Below are positions 35,401 to 42,872 of a stretch of DNA of 64,000 bases, in pieces. Each line of letters begins with the position of its first letter. The first letter of the stretch is position 1. Below the pieces are notes generated by a model. The model searched no databases, was not told where the DNA came from, and saw only the letters and a list, made by a program, of their open reading frames with translations. Source of the stretch: Caenimonas sp. SL110 (GTDB lineage Bacteria > Pseudomonadota > Gammaproteobacteria > Burkholderiales > Burkholderiaceae_C). The translations under genes and the position numbers were made by a program. The stretch lies in contig NZ_JANU01000016.1 of the NCBI RefSeq assembly GCF_001044395.1, forward strand, positions 62,001 through 126,000, written 5' to 3'.

Positions 35401-35528
35401 TGCCTGCGATCAGGAAGCAGCCCGATGCGATCGTGGTTGCCGACGGCACGAGTTGCCGCCACCAGATCCACGATGGCGCGCAGCGCGAGGCGATTCACGC
35501 CGCCGTGTTGCTTGCGCGGCAACTGTGA
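32460..35528 (+). CDS. Fused FAD / iron-sulfur D-2-hydroxy-acid dehydrogenase (YdiJ-like)
   Basis: A 1022-residue protein joining a GlcD-like FAD domain to a GlcF-like Fe-S domain. Domains: PCMH FAD-binding (residues ~60-290, PRGGGTSQCGQTVGAG and MAGNNSCGSRS); C-terminal FAD-oxidase part with the flavin-site HGDG (SGEHGDGLCRGEW); two [4Fe-4S] sets (CNNNGHCRK.. and CVSCKGCKRDCPTGVDM); and two CCG domains (HLCCGRTYL, HGHCHQK, SSCCGMAG). YdiJ-type enzymes oxidise D-2-hydroxyglutarate or similar acids. With an aminotransferase for glyoxylate in the same regulon, glycolate or lactate are also candidate substrates. Confidence 0.92.
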   Translation: MNAPLPLKVARQAEGKAYEMVARASNEVAGRLAARLASETQGEVLFSAADRGRYSTDASIYQVMPIGVFVPRSSDEVKLALDICRDLKVPIVPRGGGTSQCGQTVGAGLVIDHTKYVRNILQVDASASTVVVEPGIVLDHLNAALKNSGLWFPVDVSTSAQATLGGMAGNNSCGSRSIAYGNMVHNVLGMTAWTADGALHDFRRFEDCVGTARELGLRVRDLALALAPEIDKRWPKVLRRVAGYNLDIFRNQNEKPYTADGSVNLAHLLVGSEGTLALTKSLTLQLSPLPRHKVLGVVNFPTFYKAMDTAQHIVAYGGAGQDAVLSAVELVDRTMIDLSLQNPSFAPVIRSAVIGQPDAVLLVEFSGDDRDVLVRKLAGLVELMGDLGLPGSVVQMTEDGPQKKLWDVRKAGLNIMMSLKGDGKPVSFIEDCAVPLEHLAEYTDGLTQVFRKYGSKGTWYAHASVGTLHVRPILDMRNDGAPKMRAIAEEASALVRKFKGAYSGEHGDGLCRGEWIQWQFGPKITEAFAQIKTFLDPQNLLSPQRIIDPPRMDDTRLMRFAPSYRVIPVKTALDWSTWNVQNDPATERTSAPGTGGDPAQGLAKAVEMCNNNGHCRKFDAGTMCPSYRVTRDEQHLTRGRANTLRLALSGQLGAEGLASDTVKDALDLCVSCKGCKRDCPTGVDMAKMKVEFLHHYKAKHGYTLKDKLIARLPDYVRSASRFAWLLNLRNKSPLLASLGERVLGLSAKRSLPEWRADHFFNSNTPSASRDEVLAAAQPVVLFVDTFNGFFESENAHAAFKLLRAAGYTVHIAAKAKPDGGHLCCGRTYLASGMVDEARARAREVVESLLPFAQKGIAIVGLEPSCLLTLRDETLAMGLGDDAQLIARQALLLEEFLARELKLGKLDALKSRLKPLGKQVLLHGHCHQKAFDAVNPIIDVLKLIPGVQPELIESSCCGMAGSFGYEASHHEVSMQMAELSLLPAIRKQPDAIVVADGTSCRHQIHDGAQREAIHAAVLLARQL

Positions 35529-35554
35529 CGGCCGGGGCGCGGCACAATCGTGCG

Positions 35555-36010
35555 ATGGCTGCGCCCCTTATACGATCCGCCCTTCCCTCCGACGAAACCG
35601 CATGGCGCGCGCTATGGCGCGGCTACTGCGATTTTTATGACACCCAGCTTCCCGATGCCATCACCGACAAGACCTGGCAGCGAATCCTGGACCCTGATTC
35701 GGCGGTGATGTGCCTGCTCGCCGAGGTCGAGGGGCAGGTCTACGGATTTGCGGTTTGCATCGTTCATGAGCACACCTGGGAGACGCAGCCGGTGTGCTAC
35801 CTCGAAAACCTCTATGTCACGCCCGCCGCACGCAGCCGGGGCATGGGCCGGGCCATGATCGACTGGTTGTGCAATGCGATGCGTGCAGAGGGCTGGTCGC
35901 GGGTGTACTGGGTGACCCGCGAGGGCAACACCCGGGCCCGTTCGCTCTACGACCAGTTCGTGCCGGCCGATGATTTCGTGAGGTACACGGTGCGGCAAAA
36001 GCCGGCCTGA
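35555..36010 (+). CDS. GNAT family N-acetyltransferase
   Basis: A 151-residue acetyltransferase. The acetyl-CoA binding loop is seen in NLYVTPAARSRGMGRAMIDWL (R/QxxGxG/A type), and the C-terminal YDQFVPADDFVRY is typical. The ATG at 35555 is 26 bases after the preceding stop. The acceptor is unknown. Confidence 0.88.
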   Translation: MAAPLIRSALPSDETAWRALWRGYCDFYDTQLPDAITDKTWQRILDPDSAVMCLLAEVEGQVYGFAVCIVHEHTWETQPVCYLENLYVTPAARSRGMGRAMIDWLCNAMRAEGWSRVYWVTREGNTRARSLYDQFVPADDFVRYTVRQKPA

Positions 36011-36072
36011 CCTCTGCGCTGCACGCGCTTTTTGGCATGCGCGTTTTGGCACGCGCTTTTTGCCACGCCCGC

Positions 36073-36267
36073 CTAGCGGGCACGCCCCTTCCTGACTTCC
36101 ACGGGCCCCTGGCGAACCCCGTGTTTCTCCAGGTATTGCCGGATGAGCATCCGCACCACCTGCGAGGACGTGACGTCCTGCGATGCACACAGCTCTTCAA
36201 AAGCCTTTTTCTTCTGTGGATCGATCAATATCGTGAGACGCGCTTTTTCTTCCATTGTTTCTGCCAT
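36073..36267 (-). CDS. Ribbon-helix-helix (CopG-type) small DNA-binding protein
   Basis: A 64-residue protein with a short beta-strand (ARLTILIDPQ) and two helices (KKKAFEELCASQDVTSSQVVRMLIRQYLEKH), the ribbon-helix-helix pattern of CopG/MetJ-like regulators. The ATG at 36267 is assumed; a GTG at 36288 and a second ATG at 36255 are alternatives, and none has a strong ribosome site. No toxin partner lies next to it, so it is not obviously an antitoxin. It lies downstream of GNAT on the opposite strand, about 230 bases from the kinase gene. Confidence 0.72.
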   Translation of the reverse strand: MAETMEEKARLTILIDPQKKKAFEELCASQDVTSSQVVRMLIRQYLEKHGVRQGPVEVRKGRAR

Positions 36268-36495
36268 AAGTTGATAACACGCTGACACTTTGCCTTTCGC
36301 GCCAGGCGCAGCCGGTAGTGGTTTAGCGCCCGTCCCGCTAGGACCGAACCTCAGCGCAGACGAGCCTCAACCGTACCCGCATGTCAGCTTTTTTCCACTG
36401 CGCGCATGGCTGCTTTAACGCGCCAGTGGCCGCGCCAGTGGACGCGCCGGTAGAAGCCAATTGATATTGGCGGCGTTTCCAAGTAACGTCCGTTC

Positions 36496-37845
36496 ATGGT
36501 TACCCAGCTCAACGCTACGCCGGCGTATATCGGAAAGTACACCGTCGAGCGCGAGGTCGGCAGGGGCGCAAGCAGCACCGTCTACCTCGGTTTCGATCGC
36601 TTCAACCAGCGACCCGTGGCCATCAAGCAGATCCACGCGCACCTGCTCGAAGATCCGTTCCAGGCACAACGCTACCGCCGGCGCCTGCGCAATGAAGCGC
36701 AGATGGCCGGTCAGCTGAACCATCCACACGTCGTTCGCCTGTTCGACGTGGATGAGGACGCGAGCCCGCCCTACCTGGTGCTCGAATACATCGACGGCGC
36801 GCCGCTGACCGACTTTGCCAAGCCCGACAAGCTGCTGCCGGTGTCGCAGGTAATCGAGATCGCGTTCAAGTGCTGCAGCGCGCTGGAGCATGCCCAGCAA
36901 AAAGGCCTGGTGCACCGCGACATCAAGCCTGCCAACCTGATCCTGCAGGAAAACGGCGCAGTGAAAGTGACCGATTTCGGCACGGCGCTGTCGCTTCGCA
37001 GTGAAGTGACGCAGCTCACCGGCCTGGTCGGCTCGCCGTCGTACATGTCCCCCGAACAGGTGCGCGAACAGGTCTGCACCCACCAGAGCGACATGTTCTC
37101 GCTGGGCATCGTCATCTATGAACTGCTCACCGGGCGCAACCCGTTCGAGGGCGAAAACGATTTCACGACGCTCTACAAGGTCAACACCGAAATGCCGCCG
37201 CCTCCGCGCGTGCTGCGGCCGGACCTGCCGCCCGCGCTCGACGAGGTGGTAATGAAGGCGTTATCGAAGGCGCAAGCTGACCGCTATGCGCAGTGGCAGG
37301 ATTTTGCCGATGCGCTGGTGTCGGTCAGCAAGGCGCTGCCCGAACGCCGTGCCAGAGACAGGGATGCAGAGCGCTTCTCGCAGATGCGCGCCCTGCCGTT
37401 TTTCGCGGGCTTTCACGACGCGATGCTCTGGGAATCCTTGCGCCTGGGCACACTGCACACCCACGCCAAGGGCGATGTGCTGATGCAGGAAGGCGCCGAA
37501 GGCAAATCGTTTTGCATCCTGCTCGAAGGGTTTGTTGCGATCCGCCACAACAACTTCACCATCACGGTGCTGGGACCGGGTGTGACGCTGGGGGAGATGT
37601 GCTACCTGCAGGCGGACCGTCCGGCGCGTACAGCCACGGCGCTGGCAGAGTCGGAGGTGCTGGTGCTGGAGATCCAGAACGCGGCGCTCAGGCAGGCCTC
37701 GGAAGGTCTGCAGACCTCGTTTGACAAGGCGTTCATCCAGCTGCTGGTGTCGCGCCTGATCAAGACCAACGAAAAAGTGGGCAACTGGGACATCCTTGCA
37801 GGACAAACCCAGACTGCCCACGGCAATCTCAACCGCCCGGCCTGA
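36496..37845 (+). CDS. Ser/Thr protein kinase fused to a cyclic-nucleotide-binding domain
   Basis: A 449-residue soluble protein. The Hanks-type kinase (residues ~13-275) has the P-loop GRGASSTVYLG, the Lys in VAIKQIHAHL, the catalytic HRDIKPANLIL and the Mg motif DFGTA. The C-terminal region (residues ~300-430) is a cNMP-binding beta-roll: FFAGFHDAMLW start, and a phosphate-binding cassette near LGEMCYLQADRPARTATAL that keeps the key Glu and Arg. There is no transmembrane or PASTA part. This architecture suggests that cAMP or cGMP controls the kinase, and a class III cyclase at 3175 could supply it; both statements are inference. Confidence 0.93.
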   Translation: MVTQLNATPAYIGKYTVEREVGRGASSTVYLGFDRFNQRPVAIKQIHAHLLEDPFQAQRYRRRLRNEAQMAGQLNHPHVVRLFDVDEDASPPYLVLEYIDGAPLTDFAKPDKLLPVSQVIEIAFKCCSALEHAQQKGLVHRDIKPANLILQENGAVKVTDFGTALSLRSEVTQLTGLVGSPSYMSPEQVREQVCTHQSDMFSLGIVIYELLTGRNPFEGENDFTTLYKVNTEMPPPPRVLRPDLPPALDEVVMKALSKAQADRYAQWQDFADALVSVSKALPERRARDRDAERFSQMRALPFFAGFHDAMLWESLRLGTLHTHAKGDVLMQEGAEGKSFCILLEGFVAIRHNNFTITVLGPGVTLGEMCYLQADRPARTATALAESEVLVLEIQNAALRQASEGLQTSFDKAFIQLLVSRLIKTNEKVGNWDILAGQTQTAHGNLNRPA

Positions 37846-37877
37846 GGGCTCTCGCATCAGGCCGGTGTTGATGCTGT

Positions 37878-38693
37878 TTACTGGCGCGGCTCGCCGCGCT
37901 CGTTGACGATGAGGGTGCGGCCGGGAGGCGCGCTCATCTGCACACGGTGCTCGGCGCCACGGTAGTTGTAGGTCACGTCGTAGTACTCGACGCGATCGTT
38001 CGTGGTGGTCTGGCAACGCTGCACGTCGCGCTCGACGATGGTGGTGCCGCCGGGGCCGCGACCCTGGTTCGCACCAATCGCTGCGCCACCGATCACGCCA
38101 GCCGCAGTCGCTGCGTCCTTGCCGGAGCCGCCACCGATCTGGTGACCCAGGATGCCGCCGATGAGCGCACCTGCGACCGCGCCACCCACGTTGGGCTCAC
38201 CGCGCGATGGCTCGGCAACCGCCTGGCGCTCGACCCAGCAGCGCTGGTTCGGCGGGCCGACCACGGCGCGAACCGAAGTGACCGGCACTTCATACACGCG
38301 CTCGTCGGCGCGGCGGCGGTACTCATAGACCGGCGCCACGGCGATGGGTTCGGCGATCTCGTTCTGGTAGCGGCGGCCACCCTCGACCGGGCGCACCGAC
38401 GAGATGCGGTTGTTCATGCCGAATTCTTCCAGCGACGCATAGTTGCCACGGCGCAGCACGACGCAGCGGCCACGGAAACGCGAGTCTTCGCACACTTCCC
38501 AGCGGCCGCGATCGACGACGATGGACGAGATCTTGTCGTTCATGCCGGTGCGGTCGAAGTTTTGCACTTCGTTGCTGGCGGTGAAAGCACGTCCGCGGAA
38601 TTCGCGGCCCTCGTAGAACGTGATCTGCGCGGCGGCATGACCGGCCAGCGTGAGCGCGCCGATGGCCATCGCGTATTGAAGAGTTCTTTTCAT
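37878..38693 (-). CDS. Beta/gamma-crystallin and glycine-zipper envelope protein
   Basis: A 271-residue exported protein. The signal peptide ends near AGHAAA. Two Greek-key crystallin motifs follow (FYEGREFRGRAF and CEDSRFRGRCV), each ended by the double-clamp calcium motif (N/D)(N/D)XX(S/T)S as NDKISS and NNRISS. The C-terminal half has a glycine-zipper 2TM-like segment (GGAVAGALIGGILGHQIGGG) as in outer-membrane lipoproteins such as Rcp/SlyB types. The ATG at 38693 has AGGAG upstream. It probably binds Ca2+ and sits in the periplasm or outer membrane. It is convergent with the kinase gene. Confidence 0.88.
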   Translation of the reverse strand: MKRTLQYAMAIGALTLAGHAAAQITFYEGREFRGRAFTASNEVQNFDRTGMNDKISSIVVDRGRWEVCEDSRFRGRCVVLRRGNYASLEEFGMNNRISSVRPVEGGRRYQNEIAEPIAVAPVYEYRRRADERVYEVPVTSVRAVVGPPNQRCWVERQAVAEPSRGEPNVGGAVAGALIGGILGHQIGGGSGKDAATAAGVIGGAAIGANQGRGPGGTTIVERDVQRCQTTTNDRVEYYDVTYNYRGAEHRVQMSAPPGRTLIVNERGEPRQ

Positions 38694-38857
38694 GTGTCGC
38701 TCCTGTTGTGGTTTTACGAGCCGCCAGTTTGGCAGATGCGTGTACCCACAACGGATGGGGCAAGCCCCGCGCCGACCACGTTTTTGCATACGGCTCGTAA
38801 AGAGATGTGAGCAGGTTGTGCGTACCATCGCAGTTCTATTCAAACGTGGAGCAAACA

Positions 38858-39580
38858 ATGACCGTGGAATCCCTTGCCCTGGATGAGCAGACCCGGCGCA
38901 CGCTGGAAGGCATCACGACCGCAACCCTCACGACCGTGCTGCTCAAGAAGGGCCTGCGCAACGTCTGGCTGCGGGGCACTCGACCTCTCGCGCCGGGCCT
39001 GCCGCGTGTCGCGGGACGCGCCTTCACCTTGCGGTTCGTGCCGGCGCGCGAAGACCTGGCAACGCCCGCATCGTGGGGCTCGCCGATCTCGACGCGCGCA
39101 GCGATCGAAGCCATGCCCGCCGGTTGCATTGCGGTCGTGGGCGCGATGCGCGTGACCGATGCAGGCATCTTCGGCGACATTCTCTGCGCGCGTATGCAAA
39201 AGCGCGGGGTCGCAGCGCTGGTCACCGATGGCGTCGTGCGCGATGTCGAAGGCGTGCTCGGCACAGGCCTGCCCGTGTGGTGCCAGGGCACGGCGGCACC
39301 GGCATCGGTCAACGGCCTGACGTTCGTGGGCTGGCAGGAGCCGATCGACTGCGGCGGCGTGGCCGTGTTCCCGAACGACGTGGTGGTGGTCGATCAGGAC
39401 GGTGCGGTGTTGATTCCGGCAGCGCTGCTCGATGAGGTGATCGAGTCGGGCGTGGAGCAGGAGCGGCTGGAGGGCTGGATCATGTCCGAGGTGATGGCCG
39501 GAGCGCAGTTGCCGGGGCTTTATCCGCCGAATGCGGAGAACAAGAAGCGGTATGAGGATTGGGCCGCAGACAAGCGGTGA
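38858..39580 (+). CDS. RraA-like protein / HMG aldolase family
   Basis: A 240-residue member of the RraA / 4-hydroxy-4-methyl-2-oxoglutarate aldolase family. The metal-site signature is visible: GDILCARMQKRGVAALVTDG then VVRD, with the Asp and Arg of the aldolase. Aldolases of this family cleave 4-hydroxy-2-oxo acids to pyruvate plus another oxo acid; true RraA proteins, which bind RNase E, are shorter (about 160). An extra C-terminal extension favours the aldolase or a hydroxy-acid lyase. The ATG at 38858 has GGAG upstream. The divergent crystallin gene shares the leader. Confidence 0.85.
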   Translation: MTVESLALDEQTRRTLEGITTATLTTVLLKKGLRNVWLRGTRPLAPGLPRVAGRAFTLRFVPAREDLATPASWGSPISTRAAIEAMPAGCIAVVGAMRVTDAGIFGDILCARMQKRGVAALVTDGVVRDVEGVLGTGLPVWCQGTAAPASVNGLTFVGWQEPIDCGGVAVFPNDVVVVDQDGAVLIPAALLDEVIESGVEQERLEGWIMSEVMAGAQLPGLYPPNAENKKRYEDWAADKR

Positions 39581-39601
39581 GCCGCAGTCGCGAGACCGGC
39601 T

Positions 39602-40873
39602 CTAGCTTCCCAACGTGGCTGCAGACCGAAACTCCGCGTGAGCGGAGAACGCCCCGGCGGTGAGTTGCACGTCGGCGCGTCCAATGCCGGCTTGCCTGGC
39701 TGCGTCTTCCCACCCATCAACCGCAGCAGCGACCTCCTCGACAATCTGTCTTGCGCGTTCTTCGCTCAGGCCATAGAAAGCCGCGGTGGTCAGGACGGTG
39801 GCGAAGCTGGGGCGGTTGTCGGCGTCGTCGATGTTGAGGACGTGTTCTGCCTTGTCGATGTTCGGGTTGACGTCGAATGCTGGTGCCAGGCGCCAGCCGG
39901 TTGCGCCCAGCACGAACCCGTGGTTGCGCAGATGGTCGTCGCGATTTCCAACCGCCACATTGAACGCGACCCGGCGGAACAACTGCTCCAGGTCCGCATT
40001 CGCGTGGGCACCGTCGCCCTTGGCGCGCAGGAACTGGGCGAGCTCAAGGTAGCTCGTGCCCTCGCTCTGTTCCTTGCGAAGCAGGGTCATCGCGGAGGCA
40101 TAAAAGCGTCGCCCGCCGTTCACGCGGTCAAAGCGTTGCACGCAGAATGTGTGGAACTCGTTGTTCAGCCGCACGACCCTCGCAGCTGGAACATCCACTC
40201 CTGCCTTCAGTGCCAAGCCGTGCACAACGTGCTCCCAGGCACCCATGTCCCGGTCGTCATCTCGTGCCGGGAATTTGCCAATCCACAGGGAGCCATCCGC
40301 CTGCGTGAAGTTGGCTTTCGGCCGTGCGCCACCCAGGGACGCGCCAGGGGCAACCAGGACCGTGAGCCACTTCCTCAGCGCGTCGAGGTCGTCGATTCGG
40401 CGGCTGCTTAGCTGGTAGGCGACCGCCTCCAGCTCGCGCAGGCTGGTGATGGGCGGCGCTGCCATCTTCTCGTTGCCCAGGAACTCCTCGGTGCCGACAG
40501 GTCGAAAGCGCAGTCCACCCTGCCGGGTGAAGTCCTGCACGCCGACGAGGAAGTCCCATGCGTAGAGCGTCCTGGGAGTGCGTTTCTCGTCTTTCGCTTG
40601 CAGGGCCTCCCGACGCTTCATCAACGTCTGACCCCATCTGTCCGGTGACGAGTCCAGGAAGATGCCGAAGTTACCCAGTTCGGGCTTGGGAAAGAACGGC
40701 GACTCGTCCAACGACAGGTCCGGGTCAAGCGCGAATGCGCGTGCGTCGCGCAGCCACTCACGCTCGTAGCGAAATCGGATCTGCCCACGGTCATGCGCCA
40801 GAGTGCCTACCATGCACTTTGGCCCCAGGTCACAGTCGAGCCAGACCTCCAGAACGTTGTCGTGGCCGCTCAT
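39602..40873 (-). CDS. hipA: HipA-type serine/threonine kinase toxin
   Basis: A 423-residue toxin kinase. Features: the N-terminal HipA domain (FGIFLDSSPDRWGQTL), the ATP-loop-like SLGGARPKANF, the catalytic block VGNRDDHLRNHGFV and the metal Asp in LAPAFDVNPN. In E. coli HipA phosphorylates glutamyl-tRNA synthetase, slows translation and promotes persistence. It overlaps hipB by four bases (ATGA). It ends 21 bases after the convergent RraA-like gene. Confidence 0.93.
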   Translation of the reverse strand: MSGHDNVLEVWLDCDLGPKCMVGTLAHDRGQIRFRYEREWLRDARAFALDPDLSLDESPFFPKPELGNFGIFLDSSPDRWGQTLMKRREALQAKDEKRTPRTLYAWDFLVGVQDFTRQGGLRFRPVGTEEFLGNEKMAAPPITSLRELEAVAYQLSSRRIDDLDALRKWLTVLVAPGASLGGARPKANFTQADGSLWIGKFPARDDDRDMGAWEHVVHGLALKAGVDVPAARVVRLNNEFHTFCVQRFDRVNGGRRFYASAMTLLRKEQSEGTSYLELAQFLRAKGDGAHANADLEQLFRRVAFNVAVGNRDDHLRNHGFVLGATGWRLAPAFDVNPNIDKAEHVLNIDDADNRPSFATVLTTAAFYGLSEERARQIVEEVAAAVDGWEDAARQAGIGRADVQLTAGAFSAHAEFRSAATLGS

Positions 40874-41247
40874 GACGTGCTCCCGGTGCCTTTGTCAGCG
40901 TCTGCAGGAGCTATGGCCACATCGCCGGTAATGCGCCGGCGGCGGGGTGCCGTCGTTGGCGCTTCAAGTGCCAGGTCCTGCAGTTTGCGGCCGACCTTGT
41001 CGTCGGCGGCCAGCCCATTGATGTCAGCCTCCAGGCCGAGGACGGCCAGCACTCGCAGATACATCCCCAGAGTTGCGCCGGCGTCGCCTGCTTCCACCTT
41101 GTAGAGGGACGTTCTTGAGATTCCCGCCCGCTGCGCCACGACTGCGTTGCTCAGCTTCCTGCGCAGCCGCGCGAGTTTCAGCCGCTCTCCCAACTGGGAA
41201 AGCAGCCTCTGTTCCTGCGGAAAAACAATAGGAGGCTTGCGCGGCAT
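40870..41247 (-). CDS. hipB: HipB-type XRE antitoxin
   Basis: A 125-residue DNA-binding antitoxin. The helix-turn-helix is ERLKLARLRRKLSNAVVAQR AGISRTSLYKVEAGD (shown in two parts). A long charged tail follows. The ATG at 41247 starts MPRKPPIVFPQE, preceded by AGGAG-free but palindromic DNA; starts upstream would translate the operator. It is expected to bind the inverted repeat at 41248-41293 and to neutralise HipA. Confidence 0.9.
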   Translation of the reverse strand: MPRKPPIVFPQEQRLLSQLGERLKLARLRRKLSNAVVAQRAGISRTSLYKVEAGDAGATLGMYLRVLAVLGLEADINGLAADDKVGRKLQDLALEAPTTAPRRRRITGDVAIAPADADKGTGSTS

Positions 41248-41293
41248 TTCTCTATTATGGACATTTAGACCAATCTTTGTCCATAATAGAGAA
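41248..41293. promoter_or_regulatory. hipBA palindromic operator
   Basis: Perfect 16-base arms: TTCTCTATTATGGACA at 41248-41263 and TGTCCATAATAGAGAA at 41278-41293, with a 14-base spacer. It directly abuts the hipB start codon and is AT-rich relative to its surroundings, as expected for a self-regulating operator. Confidence 0.88.
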
Positions 41294-41345
41294 CATATGG
41301 CCGGCGTGGCAACTCGTGGGCAGCGCCGGCAGCTCAGCAACGGCC

Positions 41346-42872
41346 TCAGCCAAACAACCCCTTGTGCTGCTCGCGCAGCAGGTTCTTCTGCACCTTGCCC
41401 ATGGTGTTGCGCGGCAGCTGGTCCACCACGAAACAGCGCTTGGGAATCTTGAAGTTCGCCAGCTGCGACTTGAGTTTTGCCACGATCTGCTCGGCGTCCA
41501 GCTTCGCGCCGGGTTTCGCGATGACGACTGCCACGCCCACCTCACCGAAGTCCGGATGCGGCACACCAATCAGGGCGCTTTCGGCAACGCCGGGCAGGTC
41601 ATTGATGTAGCCCTCGATCTCTGCCGGGTACACGTTGTAGCCGCCGCTGATGATCAGGTCCTTGCTGCGGCCGACGATGGTCACATAGCCGCGCTCGTCG
41701 ATCTTGCCGACGTCGCCGGTCCTGAACCAGCCGTCTGCCGTGAACTCTTCCTTTGTCTTTTCCGGCATCTGCCAGTAGCCCTTGAAGACGTTGGGGCCGT
41801 TGACTTCGATGCCGCCGATTTGGCCCGCAGGCAGTTGTTGTCCGTTGTCACCCATGACTCGCACGCCGACGCCCGGCAGCGGGAAGCCCACGGTGCCGCC
41901 ACGACGCTCACCGTCTGCTGATTCATACGGGTTGGACGTGAGCATGATGGTCTCGCTCATGCCGTAACGCTCCAGGATCGTCTGGCCGGTGCGCTCTTTC
42001 CAGTCGTTGAAAGTCTCGATGAGCAGCGGCGCGGAACCCGAGATGAACAGGCGCATGTTGCGCACTGCATCACGGTCGAGCGACGGTTCGGCGAGCATGC
42101 GCACATACAGCGTGGGCACGCCCATGAACACAGTCGCCTCCTTCATCTTTGCAACGGCCAGGCGAGGATCGAACTTCGACATCCAGATCATCTTGCTGCC
42201 GTTGATCAGCGCGCCATGCAATGCCACGAACAGGCCGTGCACATGAAAGATCGGCAGTGCGTGAATCAGCACATCGCCCGGCTTCCAGCCCCAGTAGTCC
42301 TTGAGCACCAGCGCATTGGACAGCAGGTTGCCGTGCGTGAGCATCGCGCCCTTGCTGCGTCCGGTGGTGCCGCTGGTGTAGAGGATGGCCGCGAGGTCAT
42401 CGGCATTCGCTTGCGCGATCGTGTGTGTGTCGCGCTGATGCGCCGCACGTTGAAGCAGCGACCCCGTGCGGTCATCGTCCAGCGTGAAGACGTGGGCGGT
42501 GCCCGCCTTGAACGCGAGCTTGCTGACCCACCCGAAATTCTTGCTGCTGCACACCACCACCGAGGGCTCGGCGTTGCCGATGAAGTACTCGATCTCCGCG
42601 CTCTGGTAGGCGGTGTTGAGCGGCAGGAACACATACCCCGCGCGCAAGGTCGCCAGGTACAGCATCATAGCCTCGACCGATTTCTCGACCTGGACTGCAA
42701 TGCGCGCGCCCTTGGGCAGGCGCAGCGATTGCAGCAGGTTGGCCATCATGGCGGTCGCGCGGTCCAGGTCGCGCCAGGAATAGGTCAGGCCGTTGTCGGT
42801 CTCGACCGCTGCCGCGTCCAGGTCGTCGGGAAACGCCGCGCGCAGCGCAGCGAACAGGTTGCCGTTTTTCAT
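41346..42872 (-). CDS. matB: Malonyl-CoA synthetase (MatB-like acyl-CoA ligase)
   Basis: A 508-residue AMP-forming ligase that activates malonate with ATP and CoA. The family signatures are present: YTSGTTGRSKGAMLTHGNL, YGMSETIMLTSNPY, GWFRTGDVGKID and the C-terminal Lys region PRNTMGKVQKNLLR. The malonate specificity is inferred from the operon, where it directly abuts a TctC and malonyl-CoA decarboxylase under a GntR regulator. The start codon is adjacent to the TctC stop. Confidence 0.92.
   Translation of the reverse strand: MKNGNLFAALRAAFPDDLDAAAVETDNGLTYSWRDLDRATAMMANLLQSLRLPKGARIAVQVEKSVEAMMLYLATLRAGYVFLPLNTAYQSAEIEYFIGNAEPSVVVCSSKNFGWVSKLAFKAGTAHVFTLDDDRTGSLLQRAAHQRDTHTIAQANADDLAAILYTSGTTGRSKGAMLTHGNLLSNALVLKDYWGWKPGDVLIHALPIFHVHGLFVALHGALINGSKMIWMSKFDPRLAVAKMKEATVFMGVPTLYVRMLAEPSLDRDAVRNMRLFISGSAPLLIETFNDWKERTGQTILERYGMSETIMLTSNPYESADGERRGGTVGFPLPGVGVRVMGDNGQQLPAGQIGGIEVNGPNVFKGYWQMPEKTKEEFTADGWFRTGDVGKIDERGYVTIVGRSKDLIISGGYNVYPAEIEGYINDLPGVAESALIGVPHPDFGEVGVAVVIAKPGAKLDAEQIVAKLKSQLANFKIPKRCFVVDQLPRNTMGKVQKNLLREQHKGLFG

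Noticed and set aside
36268..36495. 228-base gap before the kinase gene considered for a small antitoxin/toxin partner
   Set aside because: No open frame with ribosome site found; it holds only GCGCCAGTGG direct repeats and is probably the kinase promoter region.
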